A stretch of 64,000 bases of DNA. Source: Yponomeuta sedellus. Lineage: Eukaryota; Arthropoda; Insecta; Lepidoptera; Yponomeutidae. Positions 1-10,687 of this stretch are shown in pieces. The first letter of the stretch is position 1; each line of letters opens with the position of its first letter. Where the stretch lies: the NCBI GenBank assembly GCA_934045075.1, contig OW203730.1, positions 8,336,192 to 8,400,191 of the forward strand, read 5' to 3'. Under the pieces are notes generated by a model. It was not told the origin of the DNA and searched no databases. It saw nothing but the letters and a program-made list of their open reading frames with translations. A program made the position numbers and the translations under genes.

Positions 1-112
1 AATTCTCCACCAACCCGGACTTGGCCCCCATGGTGGAATGTGGCCTAACCTTCCTGCCATGCAGGAAGAGACCCGTTCCCCAGCAGTAAGGACATACAAG
101 TGTTGATATCGA
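1..112 (+). mobile_element. 5S-derived SINE, 3' part, cut by window start
   Basis: This is the 3' half of a SINE repeated at least twelve times in the window. It shows the body 'ccaacccggacttggccccc' and the end 'gttgatatcg'. The 5S-like head lies outside the window. Confidence 0.75.
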
Positions 113-250
113 TTTGTTTGTATTCCACTGCTGGGTAGAGGCCTCCTCCAATTCAGCCCAGCGTTTCCGGTCCCGGGTAACCCCAGACCACTGCGGCAGA
201 TGTTGGGCGAGATCCTTTACCTTCCACCTATACCAGCCTCAACTTTAATC
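113..250 (-). mobile_element. RTE-like LINE C-terminal coding fragment
   Basis: The minus strand translates to a stretch with 'LAQHLPQWSGVTRDRKRWAE' followed by EEASTQQWN. This resembles the C-terminal tail of RTE-type endonuclease/reverse transcriptases (DRxxWxxxEEAYxQQW). It abuts the neighbouring SINE. It is a short relic with no catalytic domain. Confidence 0.55.
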
Positions 251-959
251 TTGTGGCACCCACACGATGATGAGTCTTGCCCACCTATCCGAGTGCATTC
301 AACTGATATAGTCAGCCAAGCTGCCCTTTCATTCTGCCGTATGCACGCCCACGTCGATTATTCGTGTTTTTGCGTGTAGTGTTTAGTTTAAGACACGGTT
401 CGCTCTGCAAATATTAACGCAATAATTGTAGACATTATTTTTTTTTGTAAAGATGAACGGGGGTGAATTAGTTTTGATTGATAATTTAGGACTATCCATT
501 TGTTTAGATAATGTGCTACCAAATAATGATGTTCAAAATAAATCACTAAGGTACATCACAAAAAATCCATTGATTTTAAATGCTTTCTCAACTTGATGGT
601 TTTTACATTTAAAATGTTAACAAATTTTCACACCCAGAACTATTGCTATCCTGTATTTTTAGGCCTCTTAAGATCACTGTGGGATAACTGTAGCTTTTTA
701 ATGAAGTAATATCAACATTATTGAACAGCGTATCGGGGGACGTAAACATTTTAAACGTACCATGTAGCGGAATGTTGCGTTTGTTATAAGCAAGCTTGTT
801 AGATCCTTTTTCTATTTTCATCGTCTCTTTAATAAATTTATCATCCACTTACGTATTTTACTCGCAATTGATGAAAATGTACTTTTAGCTTCATATATTA
901 ATACCCATCACACTCAAACTTCATAATTATTTTATTAATTTCGTAAAGAAAACAAACAA
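251..959. other. No recognisable feature (AT-rich)
   Basis: I see no coding region, RNA gene or familiar repeat here. The 79-codon open frame near 609-848 on the minus strand has no recognisable motif. Confidence 0.5.
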
Positions 960-1062
960 AATACTTTCAAAGATACAGCACAATTGGCGGCCTTATTTCT
1001 TGTAGCAACTTCCTCCAGACAACCAACGATGGAGAGCTATAGCTGTAGGTTGGATTAAATAC
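960..1062 (-). mobile_element. LINE 3'-UTR fragment
   Basis: The motif 'acaattggcggccttatt' followed by 'ccagacaacc' recurs at 25290-25440 (minus) and 19500-19650 (plus). The full copies end in TCTTA repeats and look like a LINE 3' end. This copy is truncated. Confidence 0.5.
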
Positions 1063-1066
1063 GTCT

Positions 1067-1206
1067 AAAGGCCTCTTGCGTCAGCCCGGGTCAGCTCATT
1101 TAACTCGAGTTAACCGGTTAAATCGATAATTTTGCATGCGAAATGATCAATTTAACCAATTAACTCGGATTAAATGAGCTAACCCGGGCAGACACAAGTA
1201 GCCCTA
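1067..1206. repeat. Foldback (hairpin) MITE-like element
   Basis: Two imperfect arms containing 'gcccgggt', 'agctcatttaa' and 'ggttaaat' are reverse complements across about 140 bp, with almost no interior. I see no target duplication. Confidence 0.55.
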
Positions 1207-1284
1207 AGTATTTCATTTCTGACAGAGCCACACCAAAAACCCAAAGCAAAGATGCGAAAGAAGTGCAAAGAAAAAATACTGGTT

Positions 1285-1735
1285 TTAAAAAAAAAAACTA
1301 TTAAAGGTTAAAGGGACTCGAACCCGCGAACTCTGCCTAATCGCGCCAGCGCTCTCCCAACTGAGCTAATGGGCGACTCACCGGCTTCAGTGAAATTTCG
1401 AACCTCTTCACAATTACTCTCTGTATTACTTACAGACAGCAACATCCGGCTGAAGTAATTTGCATCACTTGCAAGTGATGCAAATTACTGTTAATTAAGG
1501 AATTTGAAAAGACTAAGTTTGGAGTTTTTTTGTCCATTTTTTCTCCAAAATGATCCAGATTTTGAAATGGACACCTAGTTTAACTTGTAACGTTCATTAA
1601 GCCGCAGTATCTGCGCTACTTTGAATAAAACCTTTTCATTTCATTTCATTTCATTTCATTTAATTTAATTACCCCGAGTACCTACTTTGCAGTTAGGTTT
1701 AACATTGGAATGGTATCGCTGTACCCACATGATTA
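1285..1735 (-). mobile_element. tRNA-derived SINE (cloverleaf family), interrupted
   Basis: The minus strand carries a tRNA-like head (gcccattagctcagttgg, then a ggttcga-type B box) and the body that ends in 'gaagtaatttgcatcact'. The distal segment resumes near 1665 ('ccccgagtacctactttgca'), so foreign sequence sits between about 1495 and 1660. It includes ATTTC repeats at 1637-1660. Better preserved copies are at 50580-50840 and 55210-55502. Confidence 0.65.
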
Positions 1736-1747
1736 TATTATTTTAAA

Positions 1748-1808
1748 TACAGTAACCCGTGCTAAGGACAATTTTAATTTGAATTGTCCTTAGCACGGGT
1801 TACTGCAT
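1748..1808. repeat. Short perfect hairpin from SINE 3' tails
   Basis: The arms 'cagtaacccgtgctaagg' are inverted around an 8-base loop. The arm equals the 3' tail of the neighbouring SINE family (gtccttagcacgggtta), so it is two tails in inverted orientation. Confidence 0.6.
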
Positions 1809-2096
1809 TAAAAATACTGGTTTTTCTCTTCCGACTCTCGAGATCCGTTATAATTATAACAAAGAGCCGCAACAACAGTAACCGCATCGATGTCTCTTGA
1901 GTTAACTCGACAACTCGGGTACTATCTAACAATCCAATTAACTGGGAAACCTGATACTAATTGGCACAATCCAAATAATCCTGTCTGATAGGAACTGGAA
2001 TCGCATTAGCTTTTACTTGCAATTGTTCGTTACAAGGAGAGTTCGACTTACCGAAGAGCCTACTCCATTTAAAATCTATAATATAAAAATACGGTA

Positions 2097-2305
2097 CATT
2101 ACATACATTACATTTACATACAAGCACATACATTGCTTCTGGCCCCACTCTAGGATACCCTGTGTCATGGGAACCAGAAACAACGACATCGCAAAAGTGT
2201 AAACATCCAAGACCTGGGCTTTTTTGTTTGTTCCCAGCCAGAATTCAAACCCGGAGCCTCTTGCATGGTAGGCAGACGCGCTACCGCTACGCCACAGAGG
2301 TCGTC
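2097..2305 (-). mobile_element. tRNA-derived SINE (GTAGCGGTAGCGC family)
   Basis: The minus strand starts with a pol III A box 'tggcgtagcggtagcgc' and a B-box-like 'gggtttgaattc'. A body with 'catgggaaccagaaac' in plus orientation follows, and a 'gtatgtaaatg' tail. Relatives are at 10688-10932, 13656-13860 and 25875-26085. Confidence 0.7.
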
Positions 2306-2329
2306 ATATAAAAATGAATCGCTGAATGT

Positions 2330-2496
2330 GTTGGTAAGCGCAAATCTCGAGAGCAGCTGAACCGATTTCGTATAATTATTCTTTTTTTTTTAATATTCCT
2401 TAAAGTACGAGGATGGTTCTTACGGAGAGGAAAATTAAAAAATATTAGAGAATCGACTGTTAGGCAGTACGAAGTTCGCTGGGTCAGCTAGTAATA
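2330..2496 (+). mobile_element. Non-autonomous Helitron-like 3' end (candidate)
   Basis: The segment ends 'gctgggtcagctagt', that is CTAG followed by T, as expected for Helitron 3' ends. The preceding 'cgaagttcgctgggtcagct' is typical of lepidopteran non-autonomous elements. The 5' end is not resolved. Confidence 0.4.
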
Positions 2497-2867
2497 AATA
2501 AATATTCATGGACATATTACACAGATCTCACCTGCCCCGTACTAAGTACAACTACGTGAATTGCTACAGTTACAGGTATAACTCGAGGATATATTTAATG
2601 AAATAAATACATAGATAACATCCAAGACCCGAGACAAACCAGAAAAGTTCGTTTCCTAGTTTGACCCGCCCGGTTATCGAACATGAGATCTTCGGTTTCA
2701 AAAGTCTTTTAAATAAGAAGAATATAACAACTTTGCAGCTTCGAAGTAAAGGTATCGATACTTACATCTCTTGAGGATTTATAACTCTCAAGTCACTACT
2801 TTGGAGCAGTGCAAGAGTTATAACACCGGATAGTTCATTTTCTATAGTACATCTACTTAATTCTCCA

Positions 2868-3190
2868 ATGTATTAGTCCAGTACAAACAAAGTTTGTCCA
2901 AAAGAGATCTTCTTCTTCGTTAGTCTTAGTATTAGTCCACTGCTGGACATAGCCCTCCCCTAATGAGCGCCATAGCGCCTTGTCTTCAGCCTGCCGCATC
3001 CAGCATCTGCCGGCAGTTTTTCGCAGATCGTCATACCACCTAATTGGAGGGCGTCCTAGAAGAGATCACTTTTAGTGGTAAGGCCGACGTCTGTACTCTA
3101 AGGTTAAGGAATATCTGTGAAATTTCAATTTTTGTGTACAATGCAGTGTTCTCTATCCCTATCCTTCTATCTATAGTTATGAATTAATCG
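2868..3190 (+). mobile_element. LINE 3'-UTR with TATC-type tail, split by a nested insertion
   Basis: The 3'-UTR 'tttgtcc..aagagatc' continues after the insertion with 'acttttagtggtaaggcc' and ends in 'ttctctatccctatccttct'. The same 3' end occurs at 27535-27689 (plus), 22805-22900 (minus) and 63312-63676 (minus, attached to its RT gene). The nested piece is flanked by the repeat 'aagagatc'. Confidence 0.6.
2911..3060 (-). mobile_element. RTE-like LINE C-terminal fragment (nested)
   Basis: The minus strand encodes RPPIRWYDDLRKTAGRCWMR and then EGYVQQWTN, the conserved C-terminal tail of RTE-type reverse transcriptases. It lies inside another LINE's 3'-UTR with the short flanking repeat 'aagagatc' on both sides. 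Confidence 0.65.
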
Positions 3191-4071
3191 AAAATAGTAC
3201 CTAGATCTTCAGACGGACATTTGTGAAGTTATAGTTCGGTATATAAGTAGAAAATGAAATTAAATGATTGAATGAATGAAAATGAAAAATTAATTTGTAC
3301 CCAACACCACGTAATTTTAAAATAAAATTAACATAAAAAGCAACTGCTTATCGATAAAATGAACTCACAGAAAATGTATGTAGCTTACAATAATTTTATT
3401 TGATTTGCTCTGATGCCTGTGCTAAGTAATAACCTGTATTACAGACATCAGTGTTTCCCAAGTGTAACCAAAAAACATTAATATTAAAGACAGTGTCGTG
3501 CGTTGCTATCGAAAGATTAAGAACAACAACGATAAAAATAGTTACTATGTGGAAGAAAGGTACATATCCAGAATTTAGAATAAGTAGGTATATTGAATAT
3601 ATATGATATTATAAAAGTACATATATATCTATTTAATTATATAATATTATATTATATATACATATACGTACATATATACATTTATAAACGCGTCTTGATA
3701 TTTCAGTAATTGAGTACCTATATAATAATTATGAATAAGTACATGTATTAGTGTACTGCTAACATGTAATATATTATCAGCTACTATAGTAGTTATAGCA
3801 ATAGCAATAGCCTAGTTATAGCAATACAGTAGTACAGTCTGTTAGCTTTTAGAATATACCTCTGCGCCTATCGGATAGAATCTTATAATATTTGTGTTAT
3901 AGAAATATCGGGGATAATATGACACTTAATTTTATATAACTTTTCAAAATAGTGAAAAAAATTTTTATACAGAGCAGGATGTAGTATTACACTCGTGTGC
4001 TTTCGGCGAAAACCGAAGCCTACTCAAGATACCCCCAGGTATATTCTCAAGCTAACAGACTGTATTGATAG
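3191..4071. other. No recognisable gene; AT-rich with TA microsatellite-like tract
   Basis: An (AT)-rich tract lies around 3600-3690. Nothing coding is visible. Confidence 0.5.
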
Positions 4072-4335
4072 TGGAGGTGATAGCGGAGCGGTAAAACGCC
4101 AGTGTCTCATTCGGTTCGAATAGGTACCTCTAATCCCGCCATGTACATACCAGACTTATTTGTGAAGTTATAGTAGCAATTCTCGCTAACTGTGACGGAA
4201 AGCATCGTGAGGAAACCTGAGTATCTGAGGTGTTCATATACCTCAGCGATTTAAATTGCAAATACGCGGTGGGCAAGCGTGGTAATTAAGCCCACACTCT
4301 TTCCCAGAGGAGGCCTATGCCTTGCAGTGTAACGT
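4072..4335 (+). mobile_element. tRNA-derived SINE with shared core domain
   Basis: A tRNA-like head ('tgatagcggagcggtaaaac', then 'tcggttcgaat') is followed by the core 'cgctaactgtgacggaaagc' and 'atcgtgaggaaacctgag'. The same core recurs at 11790-11960, 46675-46830, 47760-47915 and 49720-50095. Confidence 0.65.
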
Positions 4336-4367
4336 TTATAAGCTACATAAAAAATATATTAAAATAA

Positions 4368-4556
4368 CAAATAACATTAACATACTGGCACATACATCGC
4401 TTCTGACCCCACACTAATCTCTTCTGGTACCACACTAACACTCTGAATCCTGTGTCGTGGGAACCAGGAACAGCGACATCACAAACATGTTAACATCCAA
4501 GAACTGGGGTTTTTTCCCCAACCGCGGATCTAACCCGAGACCTCTCGCATGCATGC
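4368..4556 (-). mobile_element. tRNA-derived SINE, head-truncated
   Basis: This is the body of the GTAGCGGTAGCGC family ('gtcgtgggaaccaggaacag', 'acatgttaacatccaagaac'). It is broken before the A box, ending in a 'gcatgcatgcatt' tract. Confidence 0.6.
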
Positions 4557-5205
4557 ATTATTTGCATCTCGCTTGCAAAAATTTAATTTTACCCACAACT
4601 TATGTTTTTTTTTGTTTTAGATGCTGCGTGTCACGTTTTTTTTATGAATGAATTTGAGTAAACTATTCAGAAACGGGCAGTGAAACTTCTGACGCATTAC
4701 TCTACCGTGGCAAATTCCGAAGAAACTTAACGTCAATTCATCTAGTTAGAAATTATAATGTACCCTCTAGAAACATCCACCCACTACAGCAAAGAGCTTT
4801 TGCAACAAACTTTTCATACACTTGCTGGATTACGGAAGGAAAGAAAGTATTTTTTTAATAGATATATTGATTACACTATTTTTATTTTTAATGCACTAAC
4901 CCGGGCTAAGGACAAATTTAAAAACCTAGTTAGAGGCTAAAAATAGTCAAGCGGATTAACCGCTAGACCAACGCGACAGTGACGATGACAGTTCCATCGT
5001 ACCCATCTTAATTATACCACCACCACCAAATAAAGTTTCCTTAAGCTAACTATTATTACTAGCAGTTATATTAAAAGTTTACAGAAGCTTAGCCGCGCTA
5101 CAGTTTGGTTCCAACAGGATGCTCTGCAGTATGATTACGGCGGACTTGGCATTAGAACATTTTCCAGTGTAGCCCTCCCGGAATTCCTATCCTCGGCTGG
5201 CTCAT
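4557..5205. other. No recognisable gene
   Basis: It contains only a SINE tail fragment at about 4890-4945 ('gcactaacccgggctaagg', 'ttagaggctaaaaat'). Confidence 0.5.
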
Positions 5206-5575
5206 CGTTATCAACCCTTGTATGTCCCCACTGCTGGGGCACGGGTCCCTTCCTGCATCGCAGGAAGGTTAGACTATACTCCACCACGGGGGCCAAGTCC
5301 GGGTTGGTGGAGGATTGTAAGATAGTGGCCCTGGCGGGCCTTACTGTCAGTAGTTATCAAGCCGCATAAGGCCTCTGACATGGCTTAACGACTGCCATTA
5401 TATCATAGCCGGCACCAACGGCTTAACGTGCCTTGCGAAGCACGGAAGCGCCCGGAAAAATGCTACTAGCGGTACTCACGGGACGGGCACCCATCCTGTA
5501 CCTGACCGCGCCTGTTGTTGTTTAACTCAAGTGATTGATTCCAATCGCTCGGTTCGCCTAGGCCACAAGCGCTTC
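5206..5575 (-). mobile_element. 5S-derived SINE, near full length
   Basis: On the minus strand the head reads 'gcgcttgtggcctaggcg', then 'gcgcggtcaggtacaggatg' and GGTGCCCGTCCCG. This parallels the 5S rRNA box C region (GGATGGGTGACCG). The shared body and the tail ending 'aagggttgat' follow. Confidence 0.75.
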
Positions 5576-6231
5576 GGCTGGCTTCGTGCGAGATCTCTTT
5601 GTTAACATCACAAACCGATCACTCGGCAACGCGGAGGTCGAGCGTCGAGTAAAAAGCGTGCACAATGCACCAGAAAATTACTGCAGAGTAGCTACCAGGG
5701 TAGTAAATGAGCCGCGGGGGAGTTCGTGGCGCAGTTTCATAATTCATCGGCCTGAGAACTAATGGGGGACACTGACCACAAGCGGTTTACAAATTACATG
5801 GCTGTAAATAATGCGAATACAGCCTACTTGCTTTGTGTTTAATCTCTGGAGGTCTCGGGGCTGATAAAAGGTAAAAGCGCTTTTTACGCGACGATTGGTA
5901 GCGCCAAAAGGCAGGGTTATGTATGATTTGAGCAGTCTCTGGATGTATATTTGTTGATATGTTTCGTAAGGTATGTGTGGGGCCTAAATTACTCGTACGA
6001 TTCTTATAAAAACAGATGTCTATGTAAAGCGCTCGTATGTTTTTTTCATTAGAACGTCTGTTAAAAAACGGTAACGAATTAAACAGTGGGAGATGATGAT
6101 TTTTAAAGACATCTTAGCCTTACATTATATAAACAAATATATAGCTTCAAAAGTATTTAAAATATGTATTAATAAAGAATATCTAATTACATAATTCAAA
6201 GATTTATTATTTATTGCCATTTCAACCGCTT
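5576..6231. other. No recognisable gene
   Basis: Neither coding region nor familiar repeat is visible between two 5S-derived SINE copies in opposite orientation. Confidence 0.45.
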
Positions 6232-6592
6232 GAAGAAGCGCTCATGACTTAGTCGAACCGAGTAATTGGAATCAATCATTTGAGTTAAGCAGCAACAGGC
6301 GCGGTCAGATGCAGGATGGGTGACCGTCCCGTGACTACCTCTAGTGGCATTTTTCCAAACCCTTCCGTGCTTCACAAGGCATGTTAAGCCGTTTGTGCCG
6401 GCTGTCATGTAATGACAGTCGTTAAGCTATGTCAGAGACCTTATTTGGTTTGATAACTTCTGACAGTACACCCAGGCACTGTCTTACAATCCTTCACCAA
6501 CCCGGACTTGGCCCCCATGGTGGAGTATGACCTAATCTTCCTTGGGGCAGGAAGAGACCCGTGCCCCAGCAGTAGAAACAAACAAGGGTGGA
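6232..6592 (+). mobile_element. 5S-derived SINE, near full length
   Basis: The head 'gagttaagcagcaacaggcg' followed by 'cggtcagatgcaggatgggt' and GACCG matches the 5S rRNA order TTAAGCA..GGGCGCGG..GGATGGGTGACCG. The body and the tail 'gggtggataacgag' follow. Confidence 0.8.
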
Positions 6593-6834
6593 TAACGAGA
6601 TGTCTCCAGATTAGTTATTTTATGTTCCTAAAGTTTTTATTTCATCACTTTTGTGCCACTAAGTATAAATACGAAAACTAGTTTTCCATATGACACATTA
6701 AGTACAAAAAAAAACTGTAGATAGTGAAAAACCACGTCAGAGAATCACATGTTTTCCTAAATATTTTTGCTATCTTCTTATTTATAGTATTGCATTTTAA
6801 TACGTAATATCCGTCATATTGATTTAATTCACTC

Positions 6835-7072
6835 AATTGAATGTGAGTGGAAGGGTTGGTGAGGGTCGTCCCAGGCGGACATACATCGACCAGATACGGG
6901 ATGTTTTAGCAAAGGGAAAGATAAAAAGTACCCGGAACCGGCGTGCGTGCATGCAACGACTTATGAACGTTGATGAAGCGAAGGTGATCTGTCAGAATCG
7001 TGGCAAGTGGCAGTGCCTGGTCTCTGCCTACCCCTCTGGGATACAGGCGTGCGGTTAGGCATGTATGTTTGT
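6835..7072 (+). mobile_element. Retroelement 3' fragment with ATGT-type tail
   Basis: The frame has RPRRTYIDQIRDVLAKGKIK, then TRNRRACMQRLMNVDEAKV and a YPSGIQA end, followed by 'atgtatgtttgtatg'. The same segment recurs at 21525-21729 (minus), 23300-23495, 59368-59515 and 61075-61299. It looks like a LINE coding end with a microsatellite 3' tail, or a SINE derived from it. Confidence 0.55.
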
Positions 7073-7309
7073 ATGATTTAATTCACGAACTTCATAATAC
7101 GACGTTCCAGCACTTAACATCTCAAAACGTAAAAATAAAAGCTGAAAATTGTCTAAACCTTTCGACATTACTATCAAAAGAACGTTCGGGAAGCAATAGA
7201 AATTACAAAACAAAAGAATTTCAACAGAGAGTATGGTTTCAAGCTTTAAAGTACGTGGAATCCAGTGCTAAGTAAATACAATTCACGCACCTTATCTCCG
7301 GACCTGTCC

Positions 7310-7870
7310 GTGGACGTAGTGAGTGTTGTGTGTCTGCCCGCTGCAAAAAACTATAAGGACTTGAGGGTAGACTTGTTTACCTACAATGATTAACTGTACT
7401 CGCCATTTCAGTCTACCTGTGATCACGGCAACTGCAACGCTGCCGAAACGTCGGAAATTAAGGTAATTACATTTTATATAATTAGATACGTGTAATATAT
7501 GAATATGTACAATTTGGTTTATAATTCTTTGCGCTTTGCGTTGTGTAGTGGTAGTTTCACAGTCGCTTGACATTCCTGTGAGATGTAGTGGGTTCGATTT
7601 GCGCATACACCAATGACATATTTTACTAAGTTACGCACGTTTGTGAATCTGTTGTAGCAATATCACCCGCTAACTGCGTAGGAAAACATTGTAAGAAAAC
7701 GGGTGTGCCTATGCCTAAGGTGTTCAATTAGTTTAGCGCTAGTGAGCACGCGTAGTGTTTAAACCCACACACACTCTCTCTCTCTTTCTCTCAGAGTGAA
7801 AACCTGTATGAGCTGTGGGACCTAATAGCCTGCTCATGTAATGGTTGGTTCATAAAATTAGGTAATTACG
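7310..7870 (+). mobile_element. Composite repeat: element terminus plus SINE
   Basis: The first part ends 'cacggcaactgcaacgctgc' and 'cgaaacgtcggaaattaagg', like ends seen in Penelope-type elements here. The second part, from about 7525, is a tRNA-like SINE with B box 'gtgggttcgattt' and core 'cgctaactgcgtaggaaaac'. The whole order recurs at 45740-46310. Confidence 0.5.
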
Positions 7871-8327
7871 TTTTTTTTAATAAATAATCCCGATGAGACC
7901 CGTTTAATATACAACTATAAAAATAAAAAGACAAATTCTAACACAAAATGAACAGGAGATTGATGCTTCAAACCTATAACATTATCACGATTCCAACCCC
8001 AAAGCCATTAGATCTCCCCCAGTCCGCCGTTGTCAAGTCAAACAATGACGTCACGTGAGCAGTCAGCCTAGCAAACAACATTCAAAGGGATCTAACACAA
8101 ATACAAGAAGCTAAGGATGGTCTGTATTAAGGTGGCTCAAGGGTCGACCACGTTCACAGAGGGCATGTAGAAACTTAGTCGACAGCTAATTACGTAAGTA
8201 CATAATTTTTATTCAACCACAGCCAATCGTTACAGCTGCGATAAATTTATATAAGGTACTGAGTAATTATTTGCATTTTGCTCCGACCGCATAGAGGGCA
8301 ATATTGTATAATTAATGGGTAATAGTT
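7871..8327. other. No recognisable gene
   Basis: A short repeat end ('cgatgagacccgtttaatat') lies near 7890-7910 and also occurs near 25600 and 45930. Nothing else is recognisable. Confidence 0.45.
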
Positions 8328-8448
8328 CAGTCCTTTTAATTAATTATCAGTTTTAATCATGGTCGACTTAACAATATAAATTTATACCCTTTAAATTGAT
8401 AGTGCTAAGTCGACCATGATTAAAACTGATAATTAAATAAAAGGACTG
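8328..8448. repeat. Hairpin MITE-like element
   Basis: Outer arms 'cagtcctttt' and 'aaaaggactg' continue inward through 'taattatcagttttaatcat' and 'ggtcgactta' with few mismatches. The whole 121 bp can fold on itself. Confidence 0.6.
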
Positions 8449-8857
8449 TCTGTATGATTCATATTGCTATCCTAGCAATATTAATTTAAAGGTTAATTTA
8501 ATTTAATTAAAACGGTTTTTATACGGATTTATGCTCGTTTATTACATTTTTACAATTTTCCAACGTTTCGGCACTTTTTCAGGTGCCGTGGTCCCGGATG
8601 ACTGAGGTGACAGGTGTCTTTTAGAAATCATTAACGGTTAGTTTACTACCCTCGGCAAAAATTACAAAAGTTAATTATGAAGTTACGTTCCAAAATAGAC
8701 AAACCAATTATTTTTTATATAAAGTCAACAATATTGATTATTAGTAATTGAAGTTAAAATTAAATTTATAAACTAATTACTTTATATGAACTTAAAGATA
8801 CCGATTATTAATTGAAATTAAATTGATTTTTTTATTATTTATTCTACAGTCACACTT

Positions 8858-9559
8858 CTAGCAAGGGGGTCTCATGCACTTAAGCACTGGTTCCCATGCT
8901 ACCGGTATGTTCCAACCACGATCTCTATTAAAATTTGGATGCCGGCGGATCTCTATTGCCTCACGTATCATTCTAGGGAAGAAACGGTCTTCTCGGGCTA
9001 GAACTTTAACTTTATCGAAATGTATAAAGTGGTTGGTACCGCTAAGTGTATGCTCGCTGACTGCAGATCTACCAGAGCGCTTATGTTTCACATCAACGAT
9101 ATGTTCCTTCACCCGCTCAGCTATGGTACGCTTCGTTTGACCAATGTACGAGGAACCACATTCACAGTCAAGCTTGTATACTCCTGCCTCTTGTAAGGGA
9201 ATCCTGTGCTTGACACTTCGCATGAATTGGTGTATCTTTCTTGGCGGCTGGTAGATGGTTCTGATTGAGGCGCGTTTCAAAATACTCCCAATTTTGTCAG
9301 TCACTCCTCTCACGAAAGGCAGGTAGGCTGGAACTCGCTCGACTGTGTCCGGTTTGACACGTCCTCCGCGACGGACACGCGGAACTTGCAGCTTGTTTGC
9401 ACGAAGTACTCGTTTGACATGCTGGAGTTCCGCAGGTAGATGGTCCTTGTCGCAGATTCGGTGTGCCCTCTGTAACAGAGATTTTCCAACGGTAGACAAC
9501 TGACACGGGTGATGGTGAGACTCACCGTTTAGGTACCTATCAGTGTGGGTCTTTTTCCT
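8858..9559 (-). CDS. Penelope-like element GIY-YIG endonuclease end (left arm, partial)
   Basis: This partial coding region runs open to the palindrome edge and starts with a short stretch ending THTDRYLNGESHHHP. That is typical of the region after the reverse transcriptase in Penelope-like elements. The C-terminal half is a GIY-YIG endonuclease: GVYKLDCECGSSYIGQT, then the R of AERVKEH. The Cys-x-Cys pair with two downstream His fits the zinc-binding motif of this family. The reverse transcriptase domain is missing by 5' truncation, so it is not autonomous. The terminal stop lies at 8858-8860. Numbered from the inner start near 9499, the GVY and YIG motifs fall at residues 106-108 and 118-120. 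Confidence 0.8.
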   Translation of the reverse strand, partial: RKKTHTDRYLNGESHHHPCQLSTVGKSLLQRAHRICDKDHLPAELQHVKRVLRANKLQVPRVRRGGRVKPDTVERVPAYLPFVRGVTDKIGSILKRASIRTIYQPPRKIHQFMRSVKHRIPLQEAGVYKLDCECGSSYIGQTKRTIAERVKEHIVDVKHKRSGRSAVSEHTLSGTNHFIHFDKVKVLAREDRFFPRMIREAIEIRRHPNFNRDRGWNIPVAWEPVLKCMRPPC

Positions 9560-9585
9560 ATAAACTGTATGTCCTAAGGTTCCAT

Positions 9586-10287
9586 AGGAAAAAGACCCAC
9601 ACTGATAGGTACCTAAACGGTGAGTCTCACCATCACCCGTGTCAGTTGTCTACCGTTGGAAAATCTCTGTTACAGAGGGCACACCGAATCTGCGACAAGG
9701 ACCATCTACCTGCGGAACTCCAGCATGTCAAACGAGTACTTCGTGTAAACAAGCTGCAAGTTCCGCGTGTCCGTCGCGGAGGACGTGTCAAACCGGACAC
9801 AGTCGAGCGAGTTCCAGCCTACCTGCCTTTCGTGAGAGGAGTGACTGACAAAATTGGGAGTATTTTGAAACGCGCCTCAATCAGAACCATCTACCAGCCG
9901 CCAAGAAAGATACACCAATTCATGCGAAGTGTCAAGCACAGGATTCCCTTACAAGAGGCAGGAGTATACAAGCTTGACTGTGAATGTGGTTCCTCGTACA
10001 TTGGTCAAACGAAGCGTACCATAGCTGAGCGGGTGAAGGAACATATCGCTGATGTGAAACATAAGCGCTCAGGTAGATCTGCAGTCAGCGAGCATACACT
10101 TAGCGGTACCAACCACTTTATACATTTCGATAAAGTTAAAGTTCTAGCCCGAGAAGACCGTTTCTTCCCTAGAATGATACGCGAGGCAATAGAGATCCGC
10201 CGGCATCCAAATTTTAATAGAGATCGCGGTTGGAACATACCGGTAGCATGGGAACCAGTGCTTAAGTGCATGAGACCCCCTTGCTAG
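9586..10287 (+). CDS. Penelope-like element GIY-YIG endonuclease end (right arm, partial)
   Basis: This is the mirror copy of the left-arm frame, with the same GVY...SYIGQT GIY-YIG motif and C-terminal IRRHPNFNRDRGWNIP. It differs by two residues that I can see: VNKL for ANKL and an Ala for Val in the KEHI(A/V)DVK segment. The frame is open from the palindrome spacer and lacks the reverse transcriptase, so it is a truncated retroelement copy and not a host gene. Its 3' non-coding part (to 10640) is also found alone at 55926-56130. Confidence 0.8.
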   Translation, partial: RKKTHTDRYLNGESHHHPCQLSTVGKSLLQRAHRICDKDHLPAELQHVKRVLRVNKLQVPRVRRGGRVKPDTVERVPAYLPFVRGVTDKIGSILKRASIRTIYQPPRKIHQFMRSVKHRIPLQEAGVYKLDCECGSSYIGQTKRTIAERVKEHIADVKHKRSGRSAVSEHTLSGTNHFIHFDKVKVLAREDRFFPRMIREAIEIRRHPNFNRDRGWNIPVAWEPVLKCMRPPC

Positions 10288-10687
10288 AAGTGTGACTGTA
10301 GAATAAATAATAAAAAAATCAATTTAATTTCAATTAATAATCGGTATCTTTAAGTTCATATAAAGTAATTAGTTTATAAATTTAATTTTAACTTCAATTA
10401 CTAATAATCAATATTGTTGACTTTATATAAAAAATAATTGGTTTGTCTATTTTGGAACGTAACTTCATAATTAACTTTTGTAATTTTTGCCGAGGGTAGT
10501 AAACTAACCGTTAATGATTTCTAAAAGACACCTGTCACCTCAGTCATCCGGGACCACGGCACCTGAAAAAGTGCCGAAACGTTGGAAAATTGTAAAAATG
10601 TAATAAACGAGCATAAATCCGTATAAAAACAGTTTTAATTATGTCTACAGCTCGTGTTAACCTTAGAAAATAATTTAATTTAACCTT

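Larger units (their letters stand above)
8505..10640. mobile_element. Inverted pair of 5'-truncated Penelope-like elements (2.1-kb palindrome)
   Basis: Arms of 1057 bp (8505-9561 and 9584-10640) are reverse complements around a 22-bp spacer. I noticed only three differences: one near 8513 and two that change codons. Each arm carries the coding end of a Penelope-like element and the same 3' non-coding region. The two coding parts face outward from the centre, so 5' truncation points meet at the spacer. Such inverted, truncated pairs are an arrangement known for Penelope-like elements. Near identity suggests a recent event or gene conversion. Confidence 0.85.
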
